Positions 24,923-32,848 of a DNA stretch of 64,000 nucleotides are shown here, piece by piece (position 1 is the first letter of the stretch; each line of letters begins with the position of its first letter). Below the pieces are notes generated by a model. That model did not search any database. It was not told the origin of the DNA and was given only the letters and a program-made list of their open reading frames with translations. The position numbers were made by a program, and so were the translations under genes. Source of the stretch: Asticcacaulis sp. AC460 (lineage in GTDB: Bacteria; Pseudomonadota; Alphaproteobacteria; Caulobacterales; Caulobacteraceae); NCBI RefSeq assembly GCF_000495795.1, contig NZ_AWGD01000015.1:1-64000 (forward strand), written 5' to 3'.

Positions 24923-26101
24923 TTATCTTATGATGCGTTTGGCGTTCTTTTGCGCTCTTATGGACAGTTCGGCGGCCAGCAGGGCCTGGTCCTGGTCCTG
25001 GGCCGTATGGGTGCGGTTGACGACGTCGTCGACGAACTGCGGACCGAACGGCAGCGGGCCGTTGGTGCAGTCGATGACCCGCGTGCCCTGCTGGTTGACG
25101 ACGATCAGGAGGTTACCCTTCTTTTCGACGCCGACATTGATGTATTTGCGGGCTTCGATGTAGCCATCAGTGCCCAGGATGAACAGACGGCCGTCGCCCC
25201 AGGTGCCCAGGCCCTTCGGTGTGAACCAGTCGAGGCGGATATAGCCGAAGCCCTTGTCGCTGCGGAGCATCATGTCGCCGAAGTCCTGGAACTTCGGGCG
25301 ATCGGGGTGTTTGAGGTTGGCGACCTGGGAGGTGACGACCTCGGCCTTGGTTGAGCCGGTGTAGTAGAGGAACTGGTCGACCTGGTGCGAGCCGATGTCC
25401 GCCAGGATGCCGCCGAAGCGGGCATCGTCCCAGAACCAATCGGGCCGGCCGCCACCACCGCCGGCGTCGCCGCCGTTCTGGAAGATCTGGTGCGGCGCCA
25501 GGTTGATGGTCTGGATCACCGTGCCGATAGCGCCCTGCTTGATCAGCTCGCCGGCATGGACCGCAGCGCGCACGTCCAGGCGTTCGGAGTACTGGATCTT
25601 GTACATCTTGCCTGTCGATTTGATGGTTTTGCGGACCTCGGCCAGGTCTTTCAAGGTGATGATACCGGGCTTGTCCGCCAGGACGTCCTTGCCGGCCTTC
25701 ATGGCGCGCAGGCCGATCTGGGTGCGCTCGTTCGGCACCTGGGAGGTCAGGATGACCTGGATGGACGGATCGTTGATGATCTCGTCCTGGGTTTCCTTGA
25801 TAGGAACGTTGGGGAAGCGCGTCTTGAAGTTGGCAAGCTTGTCGGGCTCGGAGCCCCAGGCCGAGACCAGCTCGCCGCCGCCGCGCATGACCGCTGCGGC
25901 CATGCCGTAGATGTGGTCGTGACTCATCCCGACGACGCCGAAGCGGATCTTGTGTTTGGGCTGCTCTTCGGGGAGGACTGGCAGGGTCTCGATCGCCGCC
26001 TGGCCGGCCGCCAGGGCGGCTTCGGAGACGCCCGCGCCCATCATCGCCACCGGTGTCAGACCCGCCGCCATCAGAAACTCACGTCGTCCGGTACGCTGCA
26101 T
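24923..26101 (-). CDS. Gfo/Idh/MocA family oxidoreductase, Tat-exported
   Basis: 392-aa dehydrogenase with a twin-arginine leader (TGRREFLMAAGLTPVAMMGAG), Rossmann motif IRFGVVGMSHDHIYG and signature KDVLADKPGIITLKDLAEV. A Gly-rich stretch (QNGGDAGGGGGRPDWFWDD) precedes ILADIGSHQVDQFLYY, typical of periplasmic members. It is first in a three-gene operon with a second Gfo/Idh/MocA enzyme and a cupin. The two oxidoreductases are only distantly alike, so they probably act on successive steps or different substrates. Confidence 0.9.
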   Translation of the reverse strand: MQRTGRREFLMAAGLTPVAMMGAGVSEAALAAGQAAIETLPVLPEEQPKHKIRFGVVGMSHDHIYGMAAAVMRGGGELVSAWGSEPDKLANFKTRFPNVPIKETQDEIINDPSIQVILTSQVPNERTQIGLRAMKAGKDVLADKPGIITLKDLAEVRKTIKSTGKMYKIQYSERLDVRAAVHAGELIKQGAIGTVIQTINLAPHQIFQNGGDAGGGGGRPDWFWDDARFGGILADIGSHQVDQFLYYTGSTKAEVVTSQVANLKHPDRPKFQDFGDMMLRSDKGFGYIRLDWFTPKGLGTWGDGRLFILGTDGYIEARKYINVGVEKKGNLLIVVNQQGTRVIDCTNGPLPFGPQFVDDVVNRTHTAQDQDQALLAAELSIRAQKNAKRIIR

Positions 26102-26223
26102 GGGATCCTCCTGTGTGGCACGGTCATTGGTCTGACCTTTGAGGCCATGATGGCCTGATCATTCGCCGATTGGCAATAGGTTTATCGGAGCATAACGGTA
26201 TTTCCGGCGGTAGGAAGTAGAAT

Positions 26224-26392
26224 TAAGACCAGGGGCCTCGGGCCCCTGGACCCCGAAACTCGTTCAGGATTGGGCTTCTGAAAAGCTAAATAAAAAAGGG
26301 CCCACTTCGGAGCCCTTTTTTATTTAGATATGTAGAAATCTCAAACTCTGACGAGTTTCGGGGTCCAGGGGTCCGCGACCCCTGGCCTTACT
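26224..26392. repeat. Near-palindromic terminator repeat, copy 2
   Basis: The best preserved copy: outer arms at 26225-26265 and 26350-26391 are about 85-90% complementary. The centre is a perfect 16-bp stem (26286-26301 with 26312-26327) with T6 and A6 tracts. It terminates nrdA, whose stop lies within the right edge, and separates it from the oxidoreductase operon transcribed in the same direction. Confidence 0.9.
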
Positions 26393-28259
26393 GACACGCC
26401 AGACATTCCTCGTAGTCCGTCTTCGGCGTCTGCATCTTCTCGACGATTTCCTTGGTTTCGCTGCCGGCGTGGGAGGCGCGTTGGACCGACTTGGAGCGCA
26501 GGTAGTACATCGACTTCAGGCCCTGTTCCCACGCCGTCCAGTGCAGCATGTGCAGGTCCCACTTGTCGACATCGCCCGGCAGGAAGATGTTCAGCGACTG
26601 CGACTGGCAGATTTCCGGCGTACGATCCGCCGCCAGTTCCACCACCCAGCGCTGGTCGATTTCGAAGGCCGTTTTGAACACGAACTTTTCGTCTTCGTTC
26701 AGTTCGTCGAGATGCTGCACCGAGCCTTCGTGCTGGACGATATTGTCCCACACTTCGGCCGTGTTGATGCCCTTGGCTTCCAGCAGCTTTTCCAGGTACG
26801 GGTTCTTCACCGCGAACGAGCCCGACAGGGTTTTGTGGGTATAGATGTTGGCCGGGATCGGCTCGATGCCGGCCGAGGTGCCGCCGCAGATGATCGAGAT
26901 CGAGGCGGTCGGGGCGATGGCCAGCTTGTGCGAGAAGCGCTCCATGACGCCGCGCTCTTCGGCGTCGCGGCACGGCCCGCGCTCCTGACCCAGCTTGATC
27001 GAGGCCTTGTCGGCTTCGCGGCGCAGGTGCTTGAACAGGCGCATGTTCCACGACTTGGCCATGGCGGATTCGAACGCCACGCCCTGAGCCTGCAGGAAGG
27101 AGTGGAAGCCCATCAACCCTAAGCCGACCGAACGTTCGCAGAGGGCGGAATAGACAGCCGAGTCCATCGAACCCGGGGCGCACTGGATGAAGTCTTCCAG
27201 GACGTTGTCGAGGAAACGCATGACGTCCTCGATGAAGCCCGGGGCGTCGCGCCATTCCAGGAAGGTCTCGGCATTGACCGACGACAGGCAGCACACGGCG
27301 GTGCGGTCCTGGCCACGGTGATCCGGACCAGTGTGCAGCATGATTTCCGAACACAGGTTCGATTGCGTCACCTTCAGGCCCAGGTCGCGCTGGTGCGCAG
27401 GCATGGCGCGGTTGATGGTGTCGTTGAAGATCAGGTAGGGCTCGCCGGTCTGCAGTCGGATCTCGAGGATCTTCTGCCACAGGCTGCGGGCGTCAATATA
27501 GCGGACGATCTCGTCATTCTTGGGCGAACGCAGGCCGAACGGCGTGCCGTCGCGGACGGCTTCCATGAACTCGTCGGTGATGCCGATGCCGTGGTGCAGG
27601 TTCAGGCTCTTGCGGTTGAAGTCGCCCGACGGCTTGCGGATTTCGAGGAATTCTTCGATTTCCGGGTGGAAGACGTCGAGATAAACGGCAGCCGAACCGC
27701 GGCGCAGAGAACCTTGCGAAATCGCCAGGGTCAGCGAATCCATCACGCGGATGAAGGGAATGATACCCGAGGTCTGGCCAGCGCCTTTGACCTTTTCACC
27801 GATCGAGCGGACGCGGCCCCAGTACGTGCCGATGCCGCCGCCATTGCTGGCCAGGGCGACGTTTTCGTTCCAGGTGCCGACAATGCCTTCCAGGCTGTCG
27901 GGCACGGCGTTCAGGAAGCACGAGATCGGCAGGCCGCGTGAGGCGCCGCCATTGCTCAGGACCGGGGTCGCCGGCATGAACCACAGTCGGGAAATATAGT
28001 CGTAGATGCGCTGAGCGTGGTCGCTGTCGTCGGCATAGGTGGTGGCTACGCGGGCAAACATGTCCTGATAGGACTCACCCGGCATCAGATACCGGTCGTC
28101 CAGGGTGGTCTTGCCGAAGTCGGTCAGGAGGGCATCGCGCGAAGGGTCGGTAACCACATGCTTATGCAGCTTGAACTCAGGACGGACCTTCGGGCGAACA
28201 ACCATGTTCGCCTTAAAGGGTACAGAAACCTCACGCTTGACCGCTTCACTCGCTGACAT
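26388..28259 (-). CDS. nrdA: Ribonucleoside-diphosphate reductase, alpha subunit
   Basis: 623-aa catalytic subunit of a class I ribonucleotide reductase, making dNDPs from NDPs with a beta subunit encoded elsewhere. Motifs: LPISCFLNAVPDSLEG (first active-site Cys), NLCSEIMLHTG (radical Cys), SVGLGLMGFHSFLQ, and the redox tail EECLACQ (CxxC) regenerated by thioredoxin. It is shorter than E. coli NrdA (761 aa) because the N-terminal ATP cone that senses dATP is absent; the protein starts directly before the ten-stranded barrel. Two NrdR-type boxes lie upstream, and the central-terminator repeat ends the gene. Confidence 0.95.
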   Translation of the reverse strand: MSASEAVKREVSVPFKANMVVRPKVRPEFKLHKHVVTDPSRDALLTDFGKTTLDDRYLMPGESYQDMFARVATTYADDSDHAQRIYDYISRLWFMPATPVLSNGGASRGLPISCFLNAVPDSLEGIVGTWNENVALASNGGGIGTYWGRVRSIGEKVKGAGQTSGIIPFIRVMDSLTLAISQGSLRRGSAAVYLDVFHPEIEEFLEIRKPSGDFNRKSLNLHHGIGITDEFMEAVRDGTPFGLRSPKNDEIVRYIDARSLWQKILEIRLQTGEPYLIFNDTINRAMPAHQRDLGLKVTQSNLCSEIMLHTGPDHRGQDRTAVCCLSSVNAETFLEWRDAPGFIEDVMRFLDNVLEDFIQCAPGSMDSAVYSALCERSVGLGLMGFHSFLQAQGVAFESAMAKSWNMRLFKHLRREADKASIKLGQERGPCRDAEERGVMERFSHKLAIAPTASISIICGGTSAGIEPIPANIYTHKTLSGSFAVKNPYLEKLLEAKGINTAEVWDNIVQHEGSVQHLDELNEDEKFVFKTAFEIDQRWVVELAADRTPEICQSQSLNIFLPGDVDKWDLHMLHWTAWEQGLKSMYYLRSKSVQRASHAGSETKEIVEKMQTPKTDYEECLACQ

Positions 28260-28307
28260 ATTCGCCTTGACCCTTGGTAGAAAACTAAACCGTGCGAAGC
28301 GACGCTA

Positions 28308-28354
28308 AAACTACATGTAGTGCCTGAGCGGCCCCGTTCGTCGATATATGGGGC
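28308..28354 (-). promoter_or_regulatory. Tandem NrdR boxes upstream of nrdA
   Basis: Two palindromic sites resembling ACACWATATATWGTGT: one centred on CTACATGTAG (28311-28320) and one on CGATATATGG (28342-28351). Their centres are 31 bp apart, the three-helical-turn spacing expected for paired NrdR boxes. The rest of the 244-bp gap to panD (28260-28503) shows no gene. Confidence 0.6.
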
Positions 28355-28503
28355 TTAATCCGGTGAGTCCGTCAAGCGGCCAACACCCTGTTCAGGCGAA
28401 CTTTTTCGTTAATGAGACGTAAATTTTTTTCTTTTTTCAAGAGCCTCAAGGGTTTGGACGATCTTTACACAAATTAACCAAGATCACGATTTCTGTGAAC
28501 GAA

Positions 28504-28872
28504 TCAGACGACGATTTGGCGTTCGGTTTCCGACAGGTAGCGGTCAAGTCGATTGTGCCGGTCAACCAGCACGACTCTGGGGACAATCGGGGCCGGCGTC
28601 AGCTCGAAACCCATGATGATGATCTGCTCGCCCTCGCCGATCAGGTGCGCCGCGGCACCGTTCATGGCGATAATGCCCGAATCGCGGTCGCCCTTGATGA
28701 CGTAGGTTTCGAGCCGGGCGCCGGAGGTGTTGGAGACAACCAGGACTCGCTCGCCTTCCCACAGACCGACGGCGTCCATCAGGTTCTCATCGATGGTGAT
28801 AGAACCGATATAGGCCAGGTTGGCTTCGGTGACATAGGCGTTGTGGATCTTGGAACGGAGACAGTGACGCAT
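28504..28872 (-). CDS. panD: Aspartate 1-decarboxylase precursor
   Basis: 122-aa pyruvoyl enzyme making beta-alanine for pantothenate and CoA. The self-cleavage Gly-Ser pair lies in AYIGSITID (G23-S24), and the C-terminus has AAHLIGEGEQIIIMGFE. I chose the ATG at 28872 (MRHCLRSKIHNAYVTEAN) because E. coli-type PanD starts close to this; the in-frame extension upstream is encoded by the inverted repeat of the adjacent cassette. That cassette starts about 24 bp before panD and probably displaced its original promoter. Confidence 0.93.
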   Translation of the reverse strand: MRHCLRSKIHNAYVTEANLAYIGSITIDENLMDAVGLWEGERVLVVSNTSGARLETYVIKGDRDSGIIAMNGAAAHLIGEGEQIIIMGFELTPAPIVPRVVLVDRHNRLDRYLSETERQIVV

Positions 28873-28895
28873 AGAGGGGTTCTTTTGACACTTTT

Positions 28896-28960
28896 GAAGG
28901 GGAACACGGAAAACACTGAAAGACGCTCGCGAGCGAGCGTCGACACGGAAAACACGGAAG
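28896..28960. repeat. Left inverted terminal repeat of GxxExxY cassette
   Basis: About 62 bp: AACACGGAAAACACTGAA, an 8-bp hairpin (GACGCTCG/CGAGCGTC, 28922-28941), then ACACGGAAAACACGGAA. It is inverted relative to the right copy at 29339-29403. The flanking segments are nearly identical between copies, while the hairpin stems differ in sequence but remain paired. Confidence 0.85.
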
Positions 28961-29338
28961 TCAGAGAACAACCCGCTCAATCTGTACCTTCGCCGGCGCC
29001 CCAAAATTGATGACAAGACCCAGACGTAGACCTGTGGCTTTAAGGTAATGAAGCAGTTGCAGCCTATGCTCCGGGGCGATGCTTTGCATCGCCTTCAATT
29101 CGAGAATGATTTTATCGAAGCAGACGAAGTCAGCGCGATAGAACTGATTAAGGGCTTCGCCCTTGTAGGTCAGGTTGAGAGCGCGGTGAGCGACGTAATC
29201 GATACCAAGTTTCTGAAACTCCCGCTCCAGACACTCTTGATAAACTGCCTCGAGAAATCCAGAGCCCATCTCGCGATAGACCTCAAACACGGCACCGCGA
29301 ATGCGAAAGACTTCGTCTTCAAACAGCAGTTCCGCCAT
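28961..29338 (-). CDS. GxxExxY family protein (PD-(D/E)XK-like)
   Basis: 125-aa protein with the family-defining GFLEAVY at residues 28-34. A nuclease-like set follows: D70 in YRADFVCF and E80-L-K82 in IILELKA, consistent with a PD-(D/E)XK fold (Pfam PF13366, formerly PDDEXK_3). The biological role is unknown. The ATG at 29338 and the stop at 28961 coincide with the inner edges of two inverted repeats of about 62 bp, so the gene fills a small cassette. Base composition is more AT-rich than its neighbours, suggesting transfer. Confidence 0.9.
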   Translation of the reverse strand: MAELLFEDEVFRIRGAVFEVYREMGSGFLEAVYQECLEREFQKLGIDYVAHRALNLTYKGEALNQFYRADFVCFDKIILELKAMQSIAPEHRLQLLHYLKATGLRLGLVINFGAPAKVQIERVVL

Positions 29339-29403
29339 TCCGTGTTTTCCGTGTTGAGGTTCGCGGAGCGAACATCCTTCAGTGTTTTCCGTGTTCCTCT
29401 TAA
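29339..29403. repeat. Right inverted terminal repeat of GxxExxY cassette
   Basis: Read on the minus strand it begins GAGGAACACGGAAAACACTG, has the hairpin GTTCGC/GCGAAC, then AACACGGAAAACACGGA. It matches the left repeat at about 40 of 42 flank positions. Confidence 0.85.
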
Positions 29404-29438
29404 ACGCTTCATGGAAAAGCGCCAAGGCTTGCCAACGC

Positions 29439-29464
29439 AAAAAGGCCCGGGACATCCCCGGGCC
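29439..29464 (-). terminator. Terminator of the DUF883 gene
   Basis: An 8-bp GC stem (29444-29451 with 29457-29464) is followed on the minus strand by T5, 20 bp after the stop at 29484. Confidence 0.8.
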
Positions 29465-29483
29465 GATAAACATGAAGACAGGC

Positions 29484-29792
29484 TCAATACACCCGTTCGC
29501 TGCGGTGGGTCAGGATAAAGCCCAGCACCACACCGACGGCCAGCGCCACCGCCGTTGACGACAGCGGATGGTCGTCCACCGCGCTCACCGCACGTTTACC
29601 GGCCGTCTCCAGCTCCTCCGTCGCCATGTCGGTAAACTGTTTGATACGCGCTTCGGCCACCCGGGCCTTCTTGGCCAGTTGGCCATAGACGTGCTCGACC
29701 TCGTGCTTGATGGTCTCGGCCAGCGAGCTGATATCCTCCTCACTGAACGACTTGATCTTGTCGGCGGCGGCCTTGGCTTTTGGGGACAACAT
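29484..29792 (-). CDS. DUF883 (ElaB/YqjD-like) membrane-anchored protein
   Basis: 102-aa protein: an amphipathic coiled-coil-like region (residues about 5-75, KAKAAADKIKSFSEEDISSL onward) and a C-terminal hydrophobic anchor (STAVALAVGVVLGFILTHRS). This is the layout of the ElaB/YqjD/YgaM family, inner-membrane proteins that bind ribosomes in stationary phase in E. coli. Here the function is inferred only from that resemblance. It is a single gene with its own terminator. Confidence 0.85.
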   Translation of the reverse strand: MLSPKAKAAADKIKSFSEEDISSLAETIKHEVEHVYGQLAKKARVAEARIKQFTDMATEELETAGKRAVSAVDDHPLSSTAVALAVGVVLGFILTHRSERVY

Positions 29793-29897
29793 GACAAACT
29801 CCTTCCGTGCAGGACGTAAAGCAGACTTCAGCCTACGCCAAAACAGCGCAGGCCCACCGTCACATTTTACGCGCGGCGCAGTAATTTTTCCGTATGT

Positions 29898-30566
29898 TTA
29901 TTCCGACCACAGATCGGTGATATCGCCCTTGCGGTTCAGCATGTGAATCGCCTTCTTGATGACCGTGAGTACGTTTTCGATCCGCGCCTCGCTCTCGTAG
30001 GTCAAGGCCGCCCGGTGCATACCGTCCAGCGCAAATCGCGCCAGGTCGCGCGATGCCTGGAACCGCGCGTCGTTGCCGGCCATGATGAAGCCTGGCGTCG
30101 CCCGCCCCATCGCCGCCTTGTCGAAGGCTTCCTGGGCCGGTGCGATGGCCTTGGCAACCTCAGCGTCCTGACGACCGGCACGCTCCAGCGCCAGAAAGGC
30201 AGAGAACGGAATTGAGCTCAGCAGGCGCCAGTAGGCGTCGATGGCGCCATCCAGGGCATCCTGGCCGGGCTTCAGCTTCTTGGCCTCGGCCTCGAAGGCA
30301 ACTTCGCGAGCGGCGTGGATATGCCAGGCGGCGGCTTCGACCAGATCTTCGCGTGTCGGGAAGTGATAGAGCATGGCGCCGCGGGTCAGGCCACAGGCTT
30401 CGGCAATGGCGGCATTGCCGGCGCGGAAATAGCCAAGTTCCGCAAACAGGCGCATCGCCGTGTCGAGAATCTGAACCCGCGTGCGACGCGACTTCGGGGT
30501 GTCGCGCGCAGGAGAATCCTTCGCCGAGTTATCCCGCATCTGCGCTGGTTTTTCACGCTCGTTCAT
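29898..30566 (-). CDS. TetR/AcrR family transcriptional regulator
   Basis: 222-aa repressor. After a charged leader of about 28 residues the TetR helix-turn-helix is visible (ILDTAMRLFAELGYFRAGNA, AEACGLTRGAMLYHFPTRED). The remainder is an all-helical ligand-binding domain. Ligand and targets are unknown. It is divergent from the glycosyltransferase at 30801 with a 234-bp gap; I see no clear palindromic operator there. Confidence 0.9.
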   Translation of the reverse strand: MNEREKPAQMRDNSAKDSPARDTPKSRRTRVQILDTAMRLFAELGYFRAGNAAIAEACGLTRGAMLYHFPTREDLVEAAAWHIHAAREVAFEAEAKKLKPGQDALDGAIDAYWRLLSSIPFSAFLALERAGRQDAEVAKAIAPAQEAFDKAAMGRATPGFIMAGNDARFQASRDLARFALDGMHRAALTYESEARIENVLTVIKKAIHMLNRKGDITDLWSE

Positions 30567-30800
30567 TACACTCTTTCGCCGTCACTATACGCCGACGGTA
30601 AAATCGGTCGCTCCCCGTCTTTAAAAATAAGGCATTTTGGCCGTTAAGCAAGCCACAACCGTGCGAATTCTTCGCAAGTTTCAGCCACTTCCGCGTTTTG
30701 TGCGCAGCAAAATGCAACAGGCGTTGAAATGGGGTGGCTTGCCAAGCGTTCGTGAAGCGGGCAAAGGGAAATTAACGACGGCCTTTGTGGGACAAAAAAC

Positions 30801-31871
30801 GTGCGTATCTTGCTGGCCACCGATGCGTGGGAACCCCAGGTCAATGGAGTGGTGACGACGCTTCGGCGGACCATGGCGGAATGCGAAAAGCTGGGCCACG
30901 AATTCAAGGTCATCGAATACAACCAGTTCAAGACCGTGTCCTGGCCCGACTATCCCGAGGTCAAGCTGGCCCTGGGCTGTTACGAAGAAGTCCGCGAAAT
31001 CATCCAGGATTACGAGCCCGACGCCATCCATATCGCAACGGAGGGCTTTGTCGGCCTGGCGGCGCGGCGGGTGTGCCAGGAATGGAAGCTGCCCTTCACC
31101 ACCAGCTATCATACCAAGTTCCCGGAATATGTCTCGGCGCGCCTGCCGATACCGCTGTCGTGGGGCTATGCCTTCATGCGCTGGTTCCATAAGCCGTCCG
31201 GCCGCGTCATGGTGGCCACCGCGACCCTGGCGCGCGACCTGGAATCGCGAGGCTTCATCAATATCTCGCCATGGACGCGCGGGGTCGATACCGAAACCTT
31301 CCGGCCGGGGCTGGAGCCCATTTTCGAAGGGTTGCAGCGGCCGATCATGACCTATGTCGGCCGGGTGGCGGTCGAAAAGAACATCGAGGCCTTCCTGAAG
31401 CTGGATCTGCCGGGCACCAAGGTCATTGTTGGCAAGGGGCCGCAACTGGAAGAGCTGCGGACGAAGTATCCGGATGTCGTGTTCACCGGTCCGCGCTTCG
31501 GCGACGAACTGGCCAGGTCCTATGCCGACTCGGACGTGTTCGTGTTCCCGTCGCTGACCGATACCTTCGGGCTGGTCATCACCGAAGCCATGGCTGCCGG
31601 CACGCCTGTCGCCGCCTTCCCGGCCCACGGCCCGATCGATATCATCCCGGGCTCCGGCGCCGGCGCGATCAATGACGACCTGGCGGTGGCCATCGCCGAA
31701 GCGCTCAAGATCGACCGCAAAGACGTCCGCGCCTATGCCGAAAAGTTCTCATGGCCGGAATGCGCCGCCGAATTCATCCGCAACCTGGAACCCTACCCGG
31801 AACCCGCCAAGACCAAGCTGTGGAACAAGCTGCGGCACCTGACGCGGAAGCGTGGCAGTAAGAAGGGTTAA
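30801..31871 (+). CDS. GT4-type glycosyltransferase
   Basis: 356-aa GT-B fold enzyme. N-terminal acceptor domain: ILLATDAWEPQVNGVVTTLR and TSYHTKFPEYVSARL, typical of MgtA/alpha-mannosyltransferase-like members. C-terminal donor domain: MTYVGRVAVEKNIEAFLKL and FPSLTDTFGLVITEAMAAG with the ExxxE-type end. It probably transfers a hexose or mannose to a lipid or cell-surface acceptor in the cytoplasm; the substrate is not deducible. The start is GTG at 30801. It is monocistronic; its stop lies in the left edge of a repeat element. Confidence 0.88.
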   Translation: MRILLATDAWEPQVNGVVTTLRRTMAECEKLGHEFKVIEYNQFKTVSWPDYPEVKLALGCYEEVREIIQDYEPDAIHIATEGFVGLAARRVCQEWKLPFTTSYHTKFPEYVSARLPIPLSWGYAFMRWFHKPSGRVMVATATLARDLESRGFINISPWTRGVDTETFRPGLEPIFEGLQRPIMTYVGRVAVEKNIEAFLKLDLPGTKVIVGKGPQLEELRTKYPDVVFTGPRFGDELARSYADSDVFVFPSLTDTFGLVITEAMAAGTPVAAFPAHGPIDIIPGSGAGAINDDLAVAIAEALKIDRKDVRAYAEKFSWPECAAEFIRNLEPYPEPAKTKLWNKLRHLTRKRGSKKG

Positions 31872-32036
31872 GGCGAGGGGTCGCGGACCCCTCGACCCCA
31901 TAACTTGTCCGAGCTTGAGATTTCTACATAGCCAAATAAAAAAGGGCCACTTCGGAGCCCTTTTTTATTTGGCTTTTCAGAAGCCCAACCCTGAACGAGT
32001 TACGGGGTCCAGGGGCCTGCGGCCCCTGGTCTTAAA
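31869..32036. repeat. Near-palindromic terminator repeat, copy 3
   Basis: It lies between convergent stops of the glycosyltransferase and phnE. The centre is a perfect 18-bp stem (31930-31947 with 31957-31974) around 9 nt, with A6/T6 tracts. The outer arms are each hairpins (GAGGGGTCGCGGACCCCTC on the left, CAGGGGCCTGCGGCCCCTG on the right). Confidence 0.88.
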
Positions 32037-32041
32037 TCCTT

Positions 32042-32848
32042 TTACAGCAACCGCTTGCGGATCTGCGCCGAGACCATGTCGATGATCATGACGGTCACGA
32101 CGATCACGATGACGATGGCGGCGGTGACCGGATAGTCGAAGCTCTTGATGTTTTCGAACAGCACGAAGCCGATACCGCCGGCGCCGATCAGGCCCAGCAC
32201 GGTCGACGAGCGCACGTTGGATTCGAACCGGTAGAGGGCAAACGAGGTCCACAAGGGCGCCACCTGCGGGATGACGCCCCAGATGATCTCATGCAACCGC
32301 GATCCGCCCGTGGCGCGCACGCCTTCGACCGGCGCCTTGTCGATGGCTTCGACCGCTTCCGAGAACAGCTTGGCCAGCACCCCGGCATTATGCAGCGCCA
32401 TGGCCAGCACGCCCGCCAGCGGGCCCGGACCGACCGCGACGAAGAAGGCCGTGGCCAGCACGATCTCGTTCATGGCCCGCAGCAGGTCCATGAAGCGACG
32501 CACCGGCTGGACGATCCATTGCGGCGCGATGTTCGACGAACCCAGCAAGGCGAGCGGAATCGCCAGGAACACCGACAGTACCGTGCCCCACACCGCAATC
32601 GCGATGGTGACCCACATTTCGGGCAGATAGACGCGGAACAGATCCTTGAAGTTCGGCTTCAGATAGCCTCTGGAGTACTCGACCGTATTGGGCCAGTTGT
32701 CGATCAGCTGCCCCAGGTCCGATATCTTGGCCGGCTGGAACGCCAGCAACAGCAACAGGACAACGACAAGCGTCAGGCCCCAATTGGTCGCACGTGTGCC
32801 CAGGGAGGGCGACGGCGGGGTCAGGGCAGATGGTTGCGCCTGACTCAT
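32042..32848 (-). CDS. phnE: Phosphonate/phosphite ABC transporter permease
   Basis: 268-aa inner-membrane permease of the PhnE family, about six helices, with the binding-protein-dependent transport signature EAIDKAPVEGVRATGGSRLHEIIWGVIPQ (EAA loop) and an SNVRSSTVLGLIGAGGIG stretch. It carries phosphonates or phosphite through the membrane with PhnC and PhnD. Its start overlaps the phnD stop by 4 bp, so translation is coupled. It is the last gene of phnCDE. Confidence 0.93.
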   Translation of the reverse strand: MSQAQPSALTPPSPSLGTRATNWGLTLVVVLLLLLAFQPAKISDLGQLIDNWPNTVEYSRGYLKPNFKDLFRVYLPEMWVTIAIAVWGTVLSVFLAIPLALLGSSNIAPQWIVQPVRRFMDLLRAMNEIVLATAFFVAVGPGPLAGVLAMALHNAGVLAKLFSEAVEAIDKAPVEGVRATGGSRLHEIIWGVIPQVAPLWTSFALYRFESNVRSSTVLGLIGAGGIGFVLFENIKSFDYPVTAAIVIVIVVTVMIIDMVSAQIRKRLL

